From Oscillospiraceae bacterium (GTDB taxonomy: Bacteria; Bacillota; Clostridia; Oscillospirales; Ruminococcaceae): a DNA stretch of 41,280 bases. Under the pieces are notes generated by a model. The model had not been told where the DNA came from, made no database searches, and was given only the letters and a program-made list of their open reading frames with translations. Shown here piece by piece: positions 7,546-14,486 of the stretch. The DNA lies in assembly GCA_017438745.1 (NCBI GenBank), contig JAFRUS010000059.1, positions 1-41,280 of the forward strand, read 5' to 3'. The translations under genes and the position numbers were made by a program. The number at the start of each line of letters is the position of its first letter. Within the stretch, counting starts at the first letter, position 1.

Positions 7546-7599
7546 TCATCTGAACGGATCAAATATTTTGCTGTTAGTACACCCAGGATCGCCGTCCAT
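7546..7599 (-). CDS. Candidate 17-codon leader peptide upstream of corA
   Basis: A short ORF, MDGDPGCTNSKIFDPFR, stops 58 bases before corA and 9 bases before the leader hairpin. AAGGAAGGTG precedes its ATG by eight bases, a better ribosome-binding site than corA's own. It has two Asp-Pro pairs. The Salmonella mgtA leader MgtL is also 17 residues, starts with an acidic/proline run (MEPDPTPLP) and ends in FR; low Mg2+ destabilises ribosomes on it. The resemblance is suggestive only, since an ORF this short can arise by chance. Confidence 0.4.
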   Translation of the reverse strand: MDGDPGCTNSKIFDPFR

Positions 7600-7644
7600 T
7601 AATTTTTCACCTTCCTTTTTATAATTATGTTCAATTAATAAAAC

Positions 7645-7744
7645 ACTGATTAAGTCAGCAATCCGGATTCACCGGATTGCTTGGGCTGGTTGATTGAGGG
7701 CTTCGCCCCGTGCCCCACACTGATTCATGAATAAATCAGCTTTT
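7645..7744 (+). repeat. Three-hairpin interspersed repeat, copy 2
   Basis: Copy of the element at 2233-2336. The first hairpin is identical in its arms (GCAATCCGG/CCGGATTGC) with one loop change, the GGGCTTCGCCC core is kept, and the last hairpin is weakened (CTGATT/AATCAG). The segment between hairpins 1 and 2 has diverged. It fills the gap between the corA leader and the hemW 3' end. Confidence 0.78.
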
Positions 7745-8845
7745 TCAGAAATCTGCAAGAAGTCTTGATATGATCTCATTCGACACAAGAAATCCTTCAG
7801 GTGTCAGTGATATCACACCATTCCCGCAGTTTATAAGCCCTGTTCCATTAAGCTTCTGTGCCTGCTTAAGAACCAGCGGCGCTTCATCGGGATATCTGCC
7901 AAGATCAAGCCCTGATGTAAGACGCAGAGCAAGCATGGCTTTTTCAAAGAATCCGCAGGGATGATCCTCATTTACTTCTTCATTCTGGTGAGAATCTGTT
8001 ATGAATGAGGAAAGATCACGCGGAACTTCGTACCTTTTTCCGTCAAAACAGGAATGCGCCGAAGGTCCGATTCCTATATAATCCTCGCAGTTCCAGTACT
8101 TAAGATTATGTCTGCTTTCAAATCCCGGCAGTGAGAAGTTTGAGATTTCGTACTGACTGTACCCTTTTTCCGCAAGCGTTTTCACCGCAAGCAGATAAAA
8201 CTCAGCCGTCTTTTCCTCATCAGGAACATCAGAAGATATGCCGTTTCTGTAATACTCCGTTCCCGGTTCGATCTTGAGCATGTATGATGAAATATGCTTA
8301 AGTCTGAGAGAAGCAAGAGCATTTACCGAGTGTAAAAGACTTTCCTCAGTCTGTCCCTTTATACCGATCATCAGATCGCCTGAGATGTTTTCAAATCCGG
8401 CATTTTTCGCAGCACGTACTGCTTCCTCAGCTTCAGAAAAACCGTGGACTCGTCCGAGATCACGGAGCTCGCTGTCGGATGCAGACTGGATACCAACAGA
8501 AATGCGGTTCATACCGGATTTTCTTATCTCTCCGAGCTTTTCCTCATCGGCTGTTTTCGGATTAAGTTCCATTGTTATCTCGGCTTCCTTATCAAGACGT
8601 CCTTTTATACTTCCGAGAACATCATCAAAAAAGTCAGCCGGCATAAGCGACGGTGTGCCGCCTCCGAAATAAACGGTATCAAAAATCAGATCAGGATACC
8701 TTTCAAGATATCTTTCCGTATTTCTGATGACTGCCTTTTTATATTCTGCCTTAAGAGTTTCATCACTTCCCGGCACCGAGTAAAAATCACAGTAGGGACA
8801 TTTTCTTATGCAGAACGGAACATGTATGTAAAGACCAGCCTTCAC
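7745..8845 (-). CDS. hemW: HemW-type radical SAM protein (coproporphyrinogen III oxidase-like)
   Basis: A 366-residue radical SAM protein. The [4Fe-4S] motif CxxxCxxC is Cys12, Cys16, Cys19 (FCIRKCPYCDF), preceded by IHVPFC, followed by the SAM-binding YFGGGTPS. Its size, and the lack of the longer N-terminal region of true HemN, place it with HemW, a heme chaperone/insertion protein rather than an oxidase. The ATG overlaps the stop codon of the upstream zinc-ribbon gene (ATGA), so the two are translationally coupled. The order lepA - small gene - hemW matches the common Firmicute lepA-hemW pairing. Confidence 0.9.
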   Translation of the reverse strand: MKAGLYIHVPFCIRKCPYCDFYSVPGSDETLKAEYKKAVIRNTERYLERYPDLIFDTVYFGGGTPSLMPADFFDDVLGSIKGRLDKEAEITMELNPKTADEEKLGEIRKSGMNRISVGIQSASDSELRDLGRVHGFSEAEEAVRAAKNAGFENISGDLMIGIKGQTEESLLHSVNALASLRLKHISSYMLKIEPGTEYYRNGISSDVPDEEKTAEFYLLAVKTLAEKGYSQYEISNFSLPGFESRHNLKYWNCEDYIGIGPSAHSCFDGKRYEVPRDLSSFITDSHQNEEVNEDHPCGFFEKAMLALRLTSGLDLGRYPDEAPLVLKQAQKLNGTGLINCGNGVISLTPEGFLVSNEIISRLLADF

Positions 8846-9153
8846 GATACATCGATACGGTTATTCTTTGCAAGTTTGAAAAACAGACCGTCAGCCAGAC
8901 GTGCAATGAAATATGCACCTGCAAAAAGGCCTAAGCAGAACAGATAATTGAACTGACCTCTTCTGATGCACACGATCAGATAAACAAAAACTGCAAGCAT
9001 AAGTGCTGTGCTGAAGATTGTCGAATCAAGTCCGTGAACTGAATGTCTTCCGCATTCAGGACACGCTCTGCCGGATGCGTTCATATTTCCGGCGAACATC
9101 TTGGCTAAAAACGAATACGATTTTTTTCCGCAGTAAGGGCATGTATACTTCAT
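8842..9153 (-). CDS. Small membrane protein with zinc-ribbon N-terminus
   Basis: A 103-residue protein with two CPxC knuckles (Cys5/Cys8 in CPYCGKK and Cys31/Cys34 in CPECGRHS) forming a probable zinc ribbon, then two hydrophobic segments (about 45-62 and 70-88). AAGGAGG lies upstream of the ATG at 9153; an in-frame upstream ATG at 9189 would overlap lepA and has no site. It sits 13 bases after lepA and overlaps hemW by four bases. Function unknown; zinc-ribbon membrane proteins of this kind are widespread and uncharacterised. Confidence 0.75.
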   Translation of the reverse strand: MKYTCPYCGKKSYSFLAKMFAGNMNASGRACPECGRHSVHGLDSTIFSTALMLAVFVYLIVCIRRGQFNYLFCLGLFAGAYFIARLADGLFFKLAKNNRIDVS

Positions 9154-9166
9154 AAAAAGTTCCTCC

Positions 9167-10969
9167 TTATTCATCAAGCTTAAGAACACTCATGAATGCT
9201 TCCTGAGGAACCTCTACAGTTCCGAGCTGACGCATTCTCTTTTTACCTTCCTTCTGTTTTTCAAGAAGTTTTTTCTTTCTTGTTATGTCACCGCCGTAGC
9301 ACTTGGCAAGTACGTCCTTGCGCATTGCCTTGATGGTCTCACGGGCGATTATCTTGCCGCCGATAGCTGCCTGAACAGGCACTTCAAAGAGCTGTCTCGG
9401 AATGTTTTCCTTGAGTTTTTCAACCATCTTTCTCGCACGTGCATAAGCGTTATCAGCATGAACAATAAATGAAAGCGCATCCACGTTGTCGCCGTTAAGA
9501 AGAATGTCAAGTTTGACAAGCTTGGATGGCTGATAGCCGATAAGCTCATAGTCAAATGACGCATAGCCGCGTGTTCTTGACTTAAGGGCATCGAAAAAGT
9601 CGTAGACGATCTCATTGAGCGGAAGCTCGTAGTGGATGTTCACACGTGTGTCGTCAAGATAATCCATTGTCTTGAAAACGCCGCGTCGGTCCTGACAAAG
9701 TTCCATGATATTGCCGACAAATTCGGACGGAGCAAGTATTTCTGCCTTGACCATCGGTTCCTCGGCAGATGCAACGACTGCAGGATCCGGATAGTTTGTA
9801 GGATTGTCGATGTATACTGTTTCACCGTTAGTAAGATTGATCTTGAAGATAACCGACGGAGCAGTTGTTATAAGGTCGAGATTATATTCTCTTTCAAGTC
9901 TTTCCTGAATGATCTCCATGTGGAGAAGTCCGAGGAAGCCGCAACGGAAACCAAATCCGAGAGCAATGGATGTTTCAGGTTCGAATGAAAGTGAGGCATC
10001 GTTAAGCTGAAGCTTTTCCAGAGCATCACGAAGGTCACCGTACTTGGCACCGTCTGCAGGATAAATACCTGAGAACACCATAGGATTTACCTTACGATAA
10101 CCAGGAAGCGGCTCGTCACACGGTCTTTCACTGTTTGTTACAGTATCACCGACACGTGTGTCACCGATATTCTTAATGGAAGCTGCAATATATCCAACCT
10201 CACCTGCTTCAAGATAATCCTTGTTGATGTGATTAACTGCATCCATGAAACCGGCTTCAACAACAGTAAACTCTGCTCCGGTTGCCATAAGCTTTATTCT
10301 GTCGCCTGTTCTTACTGTTCCTTCCTTGATTCTTACGTAAATGATAACGCCCTTGTATGAATCGTAGTAGCTGTCGAAGATCAGCGCTTTGAGAGGCGCT
10401 TCAGTATCACCCTTCGGAGGCGGTACCTCCTTCACTATCTTCTCAAGAACAGCCTCGATGTTGATACCCATCTTGGCAGATATGCGGGGAGCATCCATGG
10501 CCGGAATTCCGATTATATTTTCCACCTCGCTGCATACTCTTTCAGGATCAGCAGAAGGAAGATCTATCTTGTTTACTACCGGAAGAACTTCAAGGTCGTG
10601 TTCTATTGCAAGATACGTGTTCGCAAGAGTCTGGGCCTCGATACCCTGTGATGCATCCACAACGAGTATCGCACCTTCACAGGCAGCAAGTGAACGTGAC
10701 ACTTCGTAGTTAAAGTCAACGTGGCCAGGAGTGTCGATAAGATTGAATGTGTACTCCTCACCGTCCTCGGCTGTGTAAAGAAGCCTTACAGCTCTGGCCT
10801 TGATAGTTATTCCTCGTTCACGTTCAATATCCATGTTATCGAGCAGCTGCTCTTCCATGTCTCTCTCAGCAACTGTCTTGGTCTTTTCAAGTATCCTGTC
10901 CGCAAGAGTTGATTTTCCATGATCTATGTGTGCTATAATACAGAAATTTCTGATCTTGTTGTTAGCCAA
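9167..10969 (-). CDS. lepA: Elongation factor 4 (LepA), ribosome back-translocating GTPase
   Basis: A 600-residue translational GTPase. G1 is [10 protein letters not shown]2 ERGITIKA, G3 DTPGHVDF, G4 NKIDLP and G5 SAKMG, followed by EF-G-like domains II, III and V and the LepA-specific C-terminal domain ([38 protein letters not shown]). The start is TTG at 10969: GGAGGG stands seven bases upstream, homologues begin at (M)ANNKIRNF, and the resulting 600 residues is the family length. A longer reading would extend into the promoter and the upstream terminator. First gene of the lepA - zinc-ribbon - hemW operon. Confidence 0.97.
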   Translation of the reverse strand: MANNKIRNFCIIAHIDHGKSTLADRILEKTKTVAERDMEEQLLDNMDIERERGITIKARAVRLLYTAEDGEEYTFNLIDTPGHVDFNYEVSRSLAACEGAILVVDASQGIEAQTLANTYLAIEHDLEVLPVVNKIDLPSADPERVCSEVENIIGIPAMDAPRISAKMGINIEAVLEKIVKEVPPPKGDTEAPLKALIFDSYYDSYKGVIIYVRIKEGTVRTGDRIKLMATGAEFTVVEAGFMDAVNHINKDYLEAGEVGYIAASIKNIGDTRVGDTVTNSERPCDEPLPGYRKVNPMVFSGIYPADGAKYGDLRDALEKLQLNDASLSFEPETSIALGFGFRCGFLGLLHMEIIQERLEREYNLDLITTAPSVIFKINLTNGETVYIDNPTNYPDPAVVASAEEPMVKAEILAPSEFVGNIMELCQDRRGVFKTMDYLDDTRVNIHYELPLNEIVYDFFDALKSRTRGYASFDYELIGYQPSKLVKLDILLNGDNVDALSFIVHADNAYARARKMVEKLKENIPRQLFEVPVQAAIGGKIIARETIKAMRKDVLAKCYGGDITRKKKLLEKQKEGKKRMRQLGTVEVPQEAFMSVLKLDE

Positions 10970-11027
10970 AAATGTTCCCTCCGTTAATTGAAAAAGATTA
11001 AAAAAGTAAATTTCGACGTATATAGTA

Positions 11028-11056
11028 ATTATAACATATGAACAATTTAAAGTAAA
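11028..11056 (-). promoter_or_regulatory. Sigma-A promoter of the lepA operon
   Basis: On the minus strand TTTACT (11056-11051), 17 bases, perfect TATAAT (11033-11028); about 60 bases of leader before the TTG start. Confidence 0.6.
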
Positions 11057-11092
11057 GAAAAAATGCAGATTCCATAAAATCGGAATCTGCAT
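11057..11092 (-). terminator. Terminator of the Wzz-like gene
   Basis: ATGCAGATTCC (11063-11073) pairs with GGAATCTGCAT (11082-11092); on the minus strand the stem is followed by TTTTTTCTTT. Confidence 0.85.
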
Positions 11093-11116
11093 CTGAATGT
11101 TATGATTGATATTGAA

Positions 11117-12643
11117 TTATTTCTTAGCCTTTGCTTCTTTCTTTGCGCCAGCCTTTGCAGCAGCTTTCTTTCCGGCATTTGGTCCGTAGAGCTTTACAAA
11201 CTCCTTGTTGACTGCAAGGACTACAGCAGCAGCTATATAAACTGCAAAAATGATAGCACAGAGAATGAATACTGTTGAGAATGAATCCTTTACTGCGTGC
11301 TTCATAACACCTAATGTTGAAGATGAAGCGTATGTAAGAATGTTGTAAGCCTTAGGGAAAACTACTGTTCTGTAGTAGTCATCAGTTGTCTTGCTTACAT
11401 CTTCCGAGATATTATTGATCATTGTGTTGAGCTTTGATATCTCTTCTTCGACCTTTGCCTTCTGGGCAGCTGAATTAGCCTGTGTTGAAGCATTGAGTCT
11501 TTCGATTCTCTTGTTGTAGAGGTTTATCTGCTGGGCTGTTGATGAAAGATCATTCTGGATTGACTGTCTCTTTTCGAAGAGTTCATCGTATTCTGCAGAA
11601 GCAAGAGATGCTGTCATGTCTGTATCTTTCTGTGCTTCGCCCTGTGAGAAATAAAGGATTGTGTTCTTCTTGTAGTTGTTGATAGAATCATTTACAGAAG
11701 CAAGTGTTTCATTGCATACTGTAAGGTGTCTCTGGAGAGACTCGATCCTGAACATGTAATATGTAAGAAGTGTTTCCTTGTCCTTTGTAACTGAATTGAT
11801 GCTTACATAGGAATCGATAGTATCAAGATTTCTTTCTCTGATAGTTTCGATAGCTTCTGTAAGGTCGGCAAATGTGTAGCCTGTTTCAGTTGAACGGAAA
11901 CGTGTTGTATCATTGCTTGATACCTGTGTGATGTATGTTGAAAGCTTTGTAAGTGATGAATCAAATACATCGATTGCTTCAGCGTAGTCATAATCCTGAT
12001 AGTTAAAAGCGTTGAGCGACTTGCTGAGGGACTTGTTGTATCCGTATGAATTGAAGAAGTGCTTGCTGTAGCACTCAAGCATGTTATTGATGAAATCAGC
12101 AGCCTGACTGTTGCCGAGGTTTGTTGCAGCGTAGTCAAAGTGAACTCTGTACTGTGTCGGATAGTAAGTTGTTTCTGACACTGACTGAGTTGATGAAACA
12201 GCCTGCTTGCCGTCAAAAAGATTGTTGCTTGCTGTGATTCTTGAAATAGCATTTTCAGGAATAACACCCTCGAATGTGATGTTTCTTCTGATAAGGTCTT
12301 TCTGATCTTCAGCGATGCCCATATCCTTCATTACTTCGTCAATGATCTCTTCACTCTTGATGGAATTTACGTAGAACTTGTTTCCGTTAGGATCGAGTCC
12401 CTTTTCAACTCCGTCATAAGTAAAACTTATTACAGCAGTGAGCTTCTGATATGCATCCTGCTTGACAATTGCTGTAGTCGAAACAACTATAAGAGATGCA
12501 ACAATTGAAACGATAAGCCATAAAACTAGAAGTTTCTTGAGTCCAGCGATTATATCACCAAATGTTACATTGAATTGTCCTTCACGTCGTCTGAGATTTT
12601 TTCTCAGAGTTGCCCCCACACCGGCGACAATATTTTCTTCCAT
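11117..12643 (-). CDS. Wzz-like two-TM polysaccharide co-polymerase-type protein
   Basis: A 508-residue membrane protein laid out like Wzz/CapA chain-length regulators: N-terminal helix (about 36-58, LLVLWLIVSIVASLIVVSTTAIV), a large extracytoplasmic part with coiled-coil stretches (about 320-430), and a C-terminal helix (about 460-485, VFILCAIIFAVYIAAAVVLAV). The region after the first helix (YQKLTAVISFTYDGVEKGLDPNG...IKSEEIIDEVMKDMG) resembles the Wzz domain. The tail is Ala/Lys-rich (GKKAAAKAGAKKEAKAKK) with no kinase domain. GGAGG precedes the ATG and a clear promoter drives it. It stands alone, without glycosyltransferase genes nearby, so its polymer is unknown; another two-TM coiled-coil scaffold is possible. 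Confidence 0.7.
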   Translation of the reverse strand: MEENIVAGVGATLRKNLRRREGQFNVTFGDIIAGLKKLLVLWLIVSIVASLIVVSTTAIVKQDAYQKLTAVISFTYDGVEKGLDPNGNKFYVNSIKSEEIIDEVMKDMGIAEDQKDLIRRNITFEGVIPENAISRITASNNLFDGKQAVSSTQSVSETTYYPTQYRVHFDYAATNLGNSQAADFINNMLECYSKHFFNSYGYNKSLSKSLNAFNYQDYDYAEAIDVFDSSLTKLSTYITQVSSNDTTRFRSTETGYTFADLTEAIETIRERNLDTIDSYVSINSVTKDKETLLTYYMFRIESLQRHLTVCNETLASVNDSINNYKKNTILYFSQGEAQKDTDMTASLASAEYDELFEKRQSIQNDLSSTAQQINLYNKRIERLNASTQANSAAQKAKVEEEISKLNTMINNISEDVSKTTDDYYRTVVFPKAYNILTYASSSTLGVMKHAVKDSFSTVFILCAIIFAVYIAAAVVLAVNKEFVKLYGPNAGKKAAAKAGAKKEAKAKK

Positions 12644-12714
12644 AACTTTCCTCCGTATACTTTATAGTATTGGCAGGGTAAAACCCTGATTCCGTAAAAA
12701 AACAGAACAGTTTC

Positions 12715-12743
12715 ATTATATCACACAATAAATATTTTGTAAA
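12715..12743 (-). promoter_or_regulatory. Sigma-A promoter of the Wzz-like gene
   Basis: On the minus strand TTTACA (12743-12738), 17 bases, perfect TATAAT (12720-12715). The leader holds a small hairpin CAGGG-TTTTA-CCCTG. Confidence 0.65.
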
Positions 12744-12762
12744 GCCCATCACAACCCGCCTC

Positions 12763-12791
12763 TTGAATAAGTTTATAATATATGATAAAAT
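12763..12791 (+). promoter_or_regulatory. Sigma-A promoter of the polyphosphate phosphotransferase gene
   Basis: TTGAAT (12763-12768), 17 bases, TAAAAT (12786-12791), divergent from the Wzz-like promoter. A second TATAAT-like run lies within the spacer. Confidence 0.55.
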
Positions 12792-12851
12792 AATATCACG
12801 GGGAATATTTTTGTGACCATTAACAAATTTGATACAAGGGAGGAATGACAT

Positions 12852-14336
12852 ATGTTAGAGAAGGCAATATCCCAGACAGTAAAAAAATCCGCACTGCAGG
12901 AAATGAACAAAGAACTCAGCGAATCGCTTCCGCGTCTTCAGCTTAAAATAAAAGAGCAGAACAGACCGGTCATACTGGTTTTTGAAGGCTGGGAGGCATC
13001 AGGAAAAGGCAGCGTCATATCATCTGTCATAAAATATCTGGATCCGCGTTTTTTCAAAGTATTCACGGTGGAGGCACCTGACGAAGCTGAAAAGCGATAC
13101 CCTTTCATGAAACGGCACTGGGGCATGATACCGGAAAAAGGGAAAATATCAGTTCTGGATAAAAGCTGGTACTCCGAGCTTGCATGTGCTTTTCTCGAAG
13201 GAAAGATAACTGAAAGCGAATACGACAGAAGAATAATTTCCATAAGAAATTTTGAACGTCAGCTTTCAGACGACGGCTATATTATAGTAAAGATATTCCT
13301 TCAGATAGACGCCGACGAGCAGAAAAAGAGAATGAAAAAACTCAGCGATGACAAGAAAACAAAGTGGCGCGTAACGGAAAACGACAGATTCCAGAACAGA
13401 AATTACAGCAAATACTACCGTACATACGATGATCTGCTTTCCATAACGGATTTTCCGTTCGCTCGCTGGAACGTGATCGACGCGAAAAGATCCACTTTCA
13501 CAAAACACATGGTATACACTATAATCAACGAAACTGTTACAAATGCCATGAACAGCACGAAGCGTTCCATTTCACGCACATCACCATTCAGGCTTATCGA
13601 TATGCCGAAGCTTTCCGAAACGGAACTGGACGGAAAAGTTATAAGCACGGAACGCTACCCTGAACTTCTGAAAAAATATCAGAAGAAACTTTCAGACATT
13701 CACAATATACTATATAAAAAAGGGATACCGCTTATACTATGTTTTGAAGGCTGGGACGCAGCCGGCAAGGGCGGCGCTATAAAACGAATATCATCGGCTC
13801 TTGACCCGCGCGGCTATGAAGCAGTTCCGATATCCGCTCCTGACAAAACCGAGCTTGCACACCACTATCTGTGGCGTTTCTGGAACCGCATCCCTAAAAG
13901 CGGACATATCGCAATTTTCGACAGGACCTGGTACGGTCGAGTAATGGTCGAAAAGATCGAAGGTTTCACTGAAAAAAGCCGGTGTGATGCAGCCTTCAAC
14001 GAGATCAATGAATTTGAATACGAACTCACAGGTTCAGGTGCGATAGTTATAAAATTCTGGCTGCACATTGACAGTGACGAACAGCTGAGAAGATTCACCG
14101 ACCGCCAGAACAATCCGGAAAAGCAGTGGAAGATAACTGACGAAGACTGGCGTAACCGCGACAAATGGGATCAGTATGAACAGGCCGTGGATGAAATGAT
14201 CGCCAAAACATCCACCGCTTTCGCTCCGTGGAACATCATTGAAGCAAACAACAAACTCTACGCCCGTCTGAAGATAATAAACATTATCATAAAAACCGTA
14301 CAGAATCATATAAAAAACCTGCCAGGCAGCAGATAA
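12852..14336 (+). CDS. Polyphosphate:AMP phosphotransferase (class II, two-domain PPK2)
   Basis: A 494-residue protein with two PPK2 domains in tandem, the architecture of class II enzymes (PAP), which use polyphosphate to convert AMP to ADP. Domain 1 has Walker A EGWEASGKGS (about 45-54) and the Walker B-like LDKSWYSE; domain 2 (from about 260) has EGWDAAGKGG (about 298-307), the lid-side motif WRFWNRIPKSG and FDRTWYGRVMVEKIEG. Domain 2 keeps the canonical DRxWYGRV and is the likelier active half; in domain 1 the arginine is lysine and the following residues differ, so it may be mainly structural. GGGAGGA precedes the ATG. Own promoter and terminator. Likely role: energy recovery from polyphosphate. 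Confidence 0.9.
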   Translation: MLEKAISQTVKKSALQEMNKELSESLPRLQLKIKEQNRPVILVFEGWEASGKGSVISSVIKYLDPRFFKVFTVEAPDEAEKRYPFMKRHWGMIPEKGKISVLDKSWYSELACAFLEGKITESEYDRRIISIRNFERQLSDDGYIIVKIFLQIDADEQKKRMKKLSDDKKTKWRVTENDRFQNRNYSKYYRTYDDLLSITDFPFARWNVIDAKRSTFTKHMVYTIINETVTNAMNSTKRSISRTSPFRLIDMPKLSETELDGKVISTERYPELLKKYQKKLSDIHNILYKKGIPLILCFEGWDAAGKGGAIKRISSALDPRGYEAVPISAPDKTELAHHYLWRFWNRIPKSGHIAIFDRTWYGRVMVEKIEGFTEKSRCDAAFNEINEFEYELTGSGAIVIKFWLHIDSDEQLRRFTDRQNNPEKQWKITDEDWRNRDKWDQYEQAVDEMIAKTSTAFAPWNIIEANNKLYARLKIINIIIKTVQNHIKNLPGSR

Positions 14337-14348
14337 AATCGGTTTTTT
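14312..14348 (+). terminator. Terminator overlapping the end of the phosphotransferase gene
   Basis: AAAAAACC (14312-14319) pairs with GGTTTTTT (14341-14348); the loop holds a further small hairpin CTGCC-A-GGCAG. The final codons and stop lie inside it. Confidence 0.6.
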
Positions 14349-14362
14349 TAATCATATTTAAG

Positions 14363-14392
14363 TTGCATGACGACCTCGTTTTGTAGTATAAT
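14363..14392 (+). promoter_or_regulatory. Probable promoter of the GH9 cellulase - HAD operon
   Basis: TTGCAT (14363-14368), 18 bases, TATAAT (14387-14392), leaving a leader of about 88 bases before the cellulase ATG. Confidence 0.58.
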
Positions 14393-14486
14393 TTAAATGG
14401 TTATGTATGGTCTCACATTCATTACACACACTTTAAATTATATTTTATATTAAATGCAAACAGATTGCAGAAAGGTTGATTTTCCA

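Noticed and set aside
10970..11092. N-terminal extension of LepA by 41 residues
   Set aside because: The extension is hydrophobic, crosses the lepA promoter and the upstream terminator, and makes the protein longer than the family; TTG at 10969 has GGAGGG in front.
12582..12851. 89-codon frame across the Wzz-like start and its promoter
   Set aside because: It covers two divergent promoters and has no ribosome-binding site or recognisable sequence.
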